10,679 nt of DNA from JBOGGN01 sp050744165 (GTDB lineage: Bacteria; Actinomycetota; Acidimicrobiia; Acidimicrobiales; Palsa-688), in assembly GCA_050744165.1 (NCBI GenBank), contig JBOGGN010000477.1:1-10679 (forward strand). The letters run 5' to 3'. Both the position numbers and the translations under genes were made by a program. Under the pieces are notes generated by a model that did not search any database, had not been told where the DNA came from, and was given only the letters and a program-made list of their open reading frames with translations. This document shows, in pieces, positions 6,583-10,679 of the stretch; position 1 is the stretch's first letter, and every line of letters starts with the position of its first letter.

Positions 6583-7086
6583 TTAGTTGAGCGACGGGTC
6601 GTCGGGCGCCGGCGGCAGCCCGCTCAAACCACCAGACCCTAACGCCGCCCCCGGCCCCGGCAACGCGGCATCGGCCGGGTAGGTCGTGCCGGCCGGGTAG
6701 GTAGTGCCGGCCGGGTTGGACGGCGCATTCGGCGAAGCCACGCCCGAGCCGTTCCCGTTGACGTTCCCGTTCCCACTGCCGAACGTCGAGCGGGCCGCAG
6801 CCGCGGTGTCCGGAATGGTGCTGGTCATGCTGCTGCGGAACCCGGCCATCTCGTCACGCCAGTTGCCCACCTCATTGCGCAGGTCGCCGACGGCGGCGGT
6901 AATGGCGTCCTTGGGGTCACCGAGGGCTCCCGACACCTCTTCTTGGAGGCGGGAGGTGAACTTGCGGACCTCTCGGACCCATTTCCCGGCGGTGCGGGCC
7001 GCTTGGGGCAGCCGGGACGGCCCGAGGACGACGAGGGCGATGATCGCCAGCAGGAGGAGCTTGTCGGGCCCCGGGAAGTTGATCAC
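6583..7086 (-). CDS. tatB: Twin-arginine translocase TatA/TatB-family protein, TatB-like
   Basis: A 167-residue protein from GTG 7086 to TAA at 6583-6585. It has a short N-terminus (MINFPGPDK), one TM helix (about 9-22, LLLLAIIALVVLG), the hinge LGPSRLP, then an amphipathic helix (AARTAGKWVREVRKF) and a charged helical stretch to about residue 80. The LGP hinge and the long helix are TatB-like; TatA usually has FG here. TatB commonly has Glu near position 8, here Asp. The C-terminal half is low complexity: an Asn/Gly run (GNGNVNGNGSG) and Pro/Gly-rich PAGTTYP repeats, likely a disordered cytoplasmic tail. It lies between a small membrane protein gene (12 bp upstream) and tatC (about 100 bp downstream), so all three are probably co-transcribed. 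A TAGAGT hexamer at 7096-7101 on this strand could give an extra start. A dual TatA/TatB role cannot be excluded, since no second copy is seen. Confidence 0.92.
   Translation of the reverse strand: MINFPGPDKLLLLAIIALVVLGPSRLPQAARTAGKWVREVRKFTSRLQEEVSGALGDPKDAITAAVGDLRNEVGNWRDEMAGFRSSMTSTIPDTAAAARSTFGSGNGNVNGNGSGVASPNAPSNPAGTTYPAGTTYPADAALPGPGAALGSGGLSGLPPAPDDPSLN
6673..6716. repeat. 18-bp tandem repeat inside the tatB-like gene
   Basis: The unit GGCCGGGTAGGTCGTGCC occurs at 6673-6690, again at 6691-6708 with one change (C to A), and its first 8 bases recur at 6709-6716. On the coding (minus) strand it encodes repeated PAGTTY in the disordered tail, consistent with slippage-driven length variation. 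Confidence 0.85.
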
Positions 7087-7098
7087 CGACCGGCCACT

Positions 7099-7335
7099 CT
7101 ACCGGGGGCCCGAATCCGCCAAGCTGCGGGCGGAACCGATGAGCGAGGAATGAGGCGCCGCCAGCGAGGCGTTGGCGTCGCGGATCTCGGCGACCAGCGG
7201 GCGTACCTCCGCCAGCCGGGTAATCGAGTGTCGCAGGGCCGTCGCCTCGGCGGTGAGCGCCCGGACCCCCTGCCACAGTGCCATCCCCGCGACCGCCGCC
7301 ACCCCGAGCGGAAGCCACCACCACGCCGAGAGCAT
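7099..7335 (-). CDS. Small single-pass membrane protein with coiled-coil-like region
   Basis: A 78-residue protein of unknown function (79 if the first of two adjacent ATGs, at 7338, is used). It begins MLSAWWW, followed by one hydrophobic helix (about 2-24) and then a helical stretch with regularly spaced Leu/Ile/Ala (RALTAEATALRHSITRLAE...) that suggests a short coiled coil. It is immediately upstream of the tatB-like gene on the same strand (12-bp gap). Its layout of an N-terminal TM and amphipathic helix recalls Tat components in outline, but it has no LGP/FG hinge, so I do not call it TatA. I chose ATG 7335 because a TAGTCT hexamer ends exactly 7 nt upstream, fitting a leaderless start. 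Small size lowers confidence, but the hydrophobic N-terminus, context and promoter support it. Confidence 0.65.
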   Translation of the reverse strand: MLSAWWWLPLGVAAVAGMALWQGVRALTAEATALRHSITRLAEVRPLVAEIRDANASLAAPHSSLIGSARSLADSGPR

Positions 7336-7342
7336 CATGACA

Positions 7343-7348
7343 AGACTA
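7343..7348 (-). promoter_or_regulatory. -10 element for the small membrane protein-tatB-tatC group
   Basis: On the minus strand TAGTCT fits TANNNT and is followed by 7 nt, then ATG 7335, consistent with leaderless transcription. No clear -35 is seen 16-18 bp upstream. The gap to the divergent phosphodiesterase gene is only about 38 bp, so both promoters would have to fit there or overlap coding DNA. Confidence 0.4.
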
Positions 7349-7373
7349 CGAAACGTCGATCAGGATTGGATTC

Positions 7374-8210
7374 GTGGATTCGCTATTGATGCCCCCGATC
7401 GGCTTCGCCCACCGTGGGGCCCCGGTATTGGCGCAAGAAAACACGATCGAGGCATTTTTCCAGGCCCGCCAGCACGGCGCGCCGGGCCTGGAGAGCGACG
7501 TGTGGCTGACCAGCGACGGGGTGGCCGTGCTCGACCACGACGGGGTGGTGCGCTCCGGGATCCGCCGCCGGGGCATCGGCGCCGTCCTGCGCCGCCAGTT
7601 GCCCAGCCACATCCCGACGCTCGAGGACCTGTACCAGGCGTGCGGCACCGGCTTCGCCCTCTCCCTCGATGTGAAGGACCCGCTGGCCGCCCGGGAGGTG
7701 GTGGCGGTGGCCCGCGACGCCGGAGGCGAGGAGGCGCTGGCCAACCTGTGGTTGTGCCGGCCGGACTGGCAGGAGCTGGCGTCGTGGCGGGCCGACGGGA
7801 CGCCGGGGCCGTCGGGTTCCCCGGCGCCGCTGCCCGAGCCGGTGCACCTCGTCGATTCGACCCGCCTGAAGCGCATCAAGGAGGGTCCCGAGCGCCGCGC
7901 CGCCAGCCTCGCCGACGCCGGGGTCGACGCCATCAACCTGCACCAGACGGACTGGACGCCGGGGCTGACAACCCTGTTCCACCGTTTCCTGCGCTACGCC
8001 TTCGGATGGGACGCCCAGTTCGACCGGACCCTCATGGCGCTCCTGCGGATGGGGTGCGACGGCGTCTACAGCGACCACGTGGACCGAATGGTCACAGCCC
8101 TGCAGGCGCTAAGTCGTGTCTCCCCCGCCGCGGTAGAAGGCACGACCGAGGAGAAACAGCAGGTAAACGCCGACCAGGACCCCGACGACGATCAACCCCA
8201 ACCGGAATGA
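7374..8210 (+). CDS. Glycerophosphodiester phosphodiesterase (GDPD family)
   Basis: This enzyme hydrolyses glycerophosphodiesters from deacylated phospholipids to glycerol-3-phosphate and an alcohol. It is 278 residues long and needs a divalent metal. Active-site motifs of the GDPD TIM barrel are present: HRG (13-15), ENT (22-24), ESD (Glu40, Asp42), the catalytic HD (55-56) in LDHDGVVR, and LSLDVKD with Lys near 101. The C-terminal barrel part is VDAINLHQTD and CDGVYSDHVDRM. There is no signal peptide or TM segment, so it is probably cytoplasmic. The GTG at 7374 is preferred because AGGA (7362-7365) lies 8 nt upstream; TTG 7386 and ATG 7389 are alternatives. The last 33 residues, Gln/Asp/Pro-rich, lie beyond the normal barrel end and are encoded antisense to the end of lepB. 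It may be a read-through tail without a function of its own. Confidence 0.92.
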   Translation: MDSLLMPPIGFAHRGAPVLAQENTIEAFFQARQHGAPGLESDVWLTSDGVAVLDHDGVVRSGIRRRGIGAVLRRQLPSHIPTLEDLYQACGTGFALSLDVKDPLAAREVVAVARDAGGEEALANLWLCRPDWQELASWRADGTPGPSGSPAPLPEPVHLVDSTRLKRIKEGPERRAASLADAGVDAINLHQTDWTPGLTTLFHRFLRYAFGWDAQFDRTLMALLRMGCDGVYSDHVDRMVTALQALSRVSPAAVEGTTEEKQQVNADQDPDDDQPQPE

Positions 8211-8792
8211 ATGCGGGACCGGCCAGACCTTTATGAAGTCCCGCCCGACGATCAAATGGCGCGGGATCTCACCGATGAATCGGCTGTCCTTGGAATTCCC
8301 GCGGTTGTCTCCGAGTACGTAGTACTGGCCTTGGGCGACGGTCGTGAGCGGCAGGTTGAGCGTCTGCGTACCCGCCGGCAAGTAGGGCTCCCTCAGCTGC
8401 GTGCCGTTGATGTACACCTGCCCGTTAATTCCCTGGATCTGATCGCCCGGCAGCCCGATGACCCGCTTGATGAGGTCCTTCACGGTGGGGTCGTTGGCCT
8501 CACTCGGCGGCGACTTGAAGACCACGATGTCGCCCCGGTGGATGCTGTGCAGGTCGTAGCTGAGCTTGTTGACCAGCACCCGATCGCCCGGCTTGAGGGT
8601 GGGCTCCATCGACCCCGACGGGATGAAGAACGCCTGGATCAGGAAGGTCTTGACCACGAAGGCCACCGCAAGGGCGGCAACCAGGATGACGACCCATTCA
8701 AGGATCGCACGAGTACCCGAACCGCTCTTGGGCGACGTCTCGCTTGGGACAGCAGTAGAGGCAGCCTGGTCGGACACAGCGGCGCTTACCAT
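8109..8792 (-). CDS. lepB: Type I signal peptidase
   Basis: A membrane-bound Ser/Lys endopeptidase that removes signal peptides from exported Sec and Tat substrates on the outer face of the membrane. It is 227 residues from ATG 8792. The first 28 residues are a Ser/Ala/Thr-rich cytoplasmic stretch, then a TM helix (about 29-47), then the catalytic box FIPSGSMEPTL with Ser61, substrate-groove box GDRVLVNKLSYD, the catalytic Lys109 in KRVIGLPGD, and GDNRGNSKDSR (161-171). A second hydrophobic segment (about 198-216, LGLIVVGVLVGVYLLFLLG) lies near the C-terminus and would be a second anchor, as known for some Streptomyces signal peptidases. The gene starts 15 bp after the pafC stop on the same strand, so it probably belongs to the pafBC transcript. 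Its last 102 bp overlap the convergent phosphodiesterase gene. Confidence 0.96.
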   Translation of the reverse strand: MVSAAVSDQAASTAVPSETSPKSGSGTRAILEWVVILVAALAVAFVVKTFLIQAFFIPSGSMEPTLKPGDRVLVNKLSYDLHSIHRGDIVVFKSPPSEANDPTVKDLIKRVIGLPGDQIQGINGQVYINGTQLREPYLPAGTQTLNLPLTTVAQGQYYVLGDNRGNSKDSRFIGEIPRHLIVGRDFIKVWPVPHSFRLGLIVVGVLVGVYLLFLLGRAFYRGGGDTT

Positions 8793-8807
8793 ATCGAACT
8801 GCCCCGG

Positions 8808-9803
8808 CTACTCGGTAGCGGGCTTTCCGGCGGGAGCCCTTCGCGTCGGGGGCCTGACGGTGGCGATCCCTCCCCGGTAGCGGTCTAGCACCCGTCTCGC
8901 GGCTGCCGGCCCCACCTCCCCATCGCCCTCGACAACGGTTGCCGCGGGCCCGGCTCGCAAGAGAAGCCGCTCCAACCACGCCCGCTGCCCTGCCGCCAGG
9001 GTGACCCGCAAGGCCCCACCAGGCTGCTCCACCACCCCCTCGTTCGGGTACTGGCTGGCGATCCACCGACCCTCGGGTGCCAGGTCCAGCACCACCGTGG
9101 GCCCCTCTGGATCGGGGTGGAAGGTGCGGCGGTCGGACGGCGCCTTGGGCGCCCGGAATCGCTCGTCACGTACCACGGCGGCCCGGATGCGATCCACCCG
9201 GAACAGGCGCTCGCCGCCCGCGGCCTGGCAGTACCCCCGCAGATACCACTGGCCCTCGGCATTGAACACCTCCCAAGGCTCAACCAGTCGCAGCCCCGTC
9301 TCGTCGCGACCGAAGGAGTAGTACTCGATCTCGAGGCGCCGGCGCTCAGCCACCGCCTGGCGCACCAGCGACAGCACCTCCGGCGGGGCCGCCGCCAGCG
9401 CCACTTCGACCGACTCGTCGGCGCTGACCCCGAGCGCCGAAGCGAGCTTCTCGAGCGCTCGGCCGAGAGCCCCCTCGGGATCACTGCCCGGTACCGCCAT
9501 GAGGGCCGACCCGGCGCTCAAGAGTGCCAGACCTTCTGGTGGGGAAAGGCGCAGCGGGTGCCGGAAGTAGTCCGCGAAGCGAATCCAGACCCGCCCGTCG
9601 GCGACGTCGACCTCGATCAGCGAGTCGGGAGTGAACGGGTACACGCCGCAGAGGAACAGCAGGTCGAGATCCTCTAGAAGATCGTGCTCGGTGACCTCGA
9701 AACGGCGGCAGACCTCCTCGACGCTCGGGCCGTCTCTGGCCGCCACCCATGGGACCACCGCCAGGAGGCGGGCCAGACGTTCCTGGGCTGAGGGGCGGCT
9801 CAT
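8808..9803 (-). CDS. pafC: WYL-domain transcriptional regulator PafC
   Basis: PafC partners PafB in the heterodimeric activator of the LexA-independent DNA-damage response of actinobacteria (known from mycobacteria). It is 331 residues with no membrane segment. An N-terminal winged helix-turn-helix covers about 8-80 (QERLARLLAVVPW, VEEVCRRFEVTEHDLLEDLDLLFLCG); the LFLCG sequence is typical of PafC. A central helical linker follows, then a WYL domain at about 145-215 with GQWYLRGYC (WYL at 186-188) and ERLFRVDRI, and a C-terminal WCX-like domain (about 236-310, ending AARRVLDRYR). The ATG at 9801-9803 overlaps the pafB TGA (ATGA), so translation is probably coupled and the proteins made in equal amounts. 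A short basic Pro/Arg tail ends the protein. lepB follows 15 bp downstream instead of the tat genes often found there. Confidence 0.93.
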   Translation of the reverse strand: MSRPSAQERLARLLAVVPWVAARDGPSVEEVCRRFEVTEHDLLEDLDLLFLCGVYPFTPDSLIEVDVADGRVWIRFADYFRHPLRLSPPEGLALLSAGSALMAVPGSDPEGALGRALEKLASALGVSADESVEVALAAAPPEVLSLVRQAVAERRRLEIEYYSFGRDETGLRLVEPWEVFNAEGQWYLRGYCQAAGGERLFRVDRIRAAVVRDERFRAPKAPSDRRTFHPDPEGPTVVLDLAPEGRWIASQYPNEGVVEQPGGALRVTLAAGQRAWLERLLLRAGPAATVVEGDGEVGPAAARRVLDRYRGGIATVRPPTRRAPAGKPATE

Positions 9804-10679
9804 CGGCTGTTGGGCGGGCGCGGCGGCGGGGCGGCGACCGGATCGGGCGGCGGGCCCGGCGGCGGGGCGGCGGACGGATCGGGCGGCGGGCCCGGCAGCG
9901 GGCCGGGGGGCCGGTTCTTGGCGGCGACGGAAAGGGTCACGGGGGGCGGGCCGGATGATGCCGCGGCCCGCTTGGCGTCACGAGGGACCGGAGCCGCCCT
10001 GGCGACGCCAGCCCGACGTGGCGCTGGTTTCGTGGTGGCGCCTATGGCGCTTCCCGGGCTGCACGACGCTGCGGATGGCTCAGCCAGCTGCTCCAGCCAC
10101 TCGATCAGGTCGTCGACCAGCGCCAGCGGACCGAGCAGCTGGGCATTGTCCAAGAACCCCAGGACGAAGGTGCGAAACGCGGCTCGGTTGGTGACGCTCA
10201 CATAGAGGACGACACTGCCGTCGTCGCTCATCTCCATCCGCGACCGGGTGCCGGCGGCGCCGATCGCCCAGCTCTCTTGGTCGGCGTCGACGCGGAGTAT
10301 GGCCGTGACTTCCTCGTCATCGCCCAGCTGCCACGGCGGTGGCGGTGCGGTCGATCCAGCGGGAGGGCGCTCAAAGGCGCTCGGCTCACCGATCGGCTCG
10401 GGCGCCCCCTCGATCCGGTCGGCCCTGAAGGTGCGCGAGCCGTTGCGAGTGTTGTCCCATGCCACGAGGTACCACTGACCGGATCGGAAGGACAGGCGCC
10501 ACGGATCCACCAGCCGAGGCCCGCCGTTGTACCTGAAGGCAAGGCGCTGCCGAGCCGCGACCGCGCCGAAAATAGTCGCCACCTCCTCGCCGGCCGGCAG
10601 CGCCACGGACGAAGGTGCCCGACCGGAGGCAGCCGGCGCCGGGCCGGCTGACGGCCGGCGGGCCGACGCCTGGCGAGCC
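9800..10679 (-). CDS. pafB: WYL-domain transcriptional regulator PafB (5' partial) with proline-rich tail
   Basis: The frame is open to the window edge, giving 292 residues; the N-terminal helix-turn-helix, about 150 residues in the family, lies outside. The GTG at 10606 is an internal codon, not the start. After an Ala/Pro/Ser linker (1-28) come the WYL domain (about 30-92: VATIFGAVAARQRLAFRYN, GQWYLVAWDN with WYL at 69-71, TFRADRIEG) and a WCX-like domain (about 124-200: EVTAILRVDADQESWAI, VTNRAAFRTFVLGFLDNAQLLGP, DLIEWLEQL). A C-terminal tail of about 92 residues is rich in Pro, Ala and Gly and ends in two near-identical 12-residue repeats (GPPPDPSAAPPP, GPPPDPVAAPPP). Such a tail is not usual for PafB. 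The call as PafB rather than another WYL protein rests on its 4-bp overlap with pafC and its domain order. PafBC act together on DNA-damage promoters. Confidence 0.88.
   Translation of the reverse strand, partial: ARQASARRPSAGPAPAASGRAPSSVALPAGEEVATIFGAVAARQRLAFRYNGGPRLVDPWRLSFRSGQWYLVAWDNTRNGSRTFRADRIEGAPEPIGEPSAFERPPAGSTAPPPPWQLGDDEEVTAILRVDADQESWAIGAAGTRSRMEMSDDGSVVLYVSVTNRAAFRTFVLGFLDNAQLLGPLALVDDLIEWLEQLAEPSAASCSPGSAIGATTKPAPRRAGVARAAPVPRDAKRAAASSGPPPVTLSVAAKNRPPGPLPGPPPDPSAAPPPGPPPDPVAAPPPRPPNSR
9822..9893. repeat. 36-bp tandem direct repeat in the 3' end of pafB
   Basis: Two adjacent 36-bp units, 9822-9857 and 9858-9893, differ at only two positions (CGGCGACCGG against CGGCGGACGG in the middle). 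A degenerate start of a third unit follows at 9894. On the coding strand each unit encodes 12 residues, GPPPDP(V/S)AAPPP. The 36-bp length keeps the frame, so copy-number change would lengthen or shorten the PafB tail without disrupting pafC. Confidence 0.9.

Noticed and set aside
9822..9893. CRISPR-like array because of the 36-bp unit
   Set aside because: The two units are directly adjacent with no spacers and encode an in-frame 12-residue protein repeat.
1..10679. PafBC-dependent RecA-NDp promoter motif (TTGTCRGTG-N8-TANNNT)
   Set aside because: I checked the TTGTC occurrences I noticed (for example near 133, 2137, 3779, 7061 and 10145) and none continues as RGTG with a spaced -10.

Overview
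This window looks like a stretch of core chromosome from a high-GC Gram-positive bacterium (Actinobacteriota). The evidence is the very high GC with G/C-rich third codon positions, a HelY-type Ski2-like helicase, a PafB/PafC pair of WYL regulators, a TatB-like/TatC pair, frequent GTG starts, and start codons placed about 7 nt behind a -10-like hexamer (leaderless mRNAs). A deep actinobacterial lineage such as Acidimicrobiia would fit, but that is inference. There are no rRNA or tRNA genes, insertion sequences, phage genes or CRISPR arrays. Coding density is close to 100 percent, and no gene-free stretch exceeds about 90 bp.

Layout, left to right. Positions 1-608 (+) hold the 3' part of a LivF-type ABC ATPase for branched-chain amino acid uptake. 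It converges on a minus-strand pair, helY (1319-4084) followed by a small stand-alone diacylglycerol-kinase C-terminal-domain protein (693-1307). Two weak hairpins lie in the convergent gap. A compact region of about 60 bp (4085-4145) separates helY from a divergent plus-strand gene (4146-5771) for an unrecognised membrane-anchored beta-propeller-like protein. The 3' end of that gene overlaps the end of tatC. The minus-strand group 7335-5761 encodes a small one-TM coiled-coil protein, a TatB-like protein and TatC. A short gap leads to a plus-strand glycerophosphodiester phosphodiesterase (7374-8210), whose last 102 bp are antisense to the end of lepB. The minus-strand group 10679-8109 is pafB (N-terminus beyond the window), pafC and lepB.

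How the genes work together. TatB/TatC export folded proteins and LepB (type I signal peptidase) cleaves signal peptides from Sec and Tat substrates, so the middle and right part is an export module. PafB and PafC form the heterodimeric DNA-damage response regulator of actinobacteria. In many actinobacteria pafB-pafC-tatA-tatC and helY lie together beside the Pup-proteasome genes, and the window keeps that order on one strand with lepB, the phosphodiesterase, a small membrane protein and the propeller gene interspersed. The phosphodiesterase and the DAG-kinase-like protein point to phospholipid turnover.

I see no convincing new multi-gene system. The points most worth a second look are the unknown propeller protein sharing a tiny divergent promoter region with helY, the repeat-built proline-rich tail on PafB, the uncertain start of tatC, and the long antisense overlap between the phosphodiesterase and lepB.
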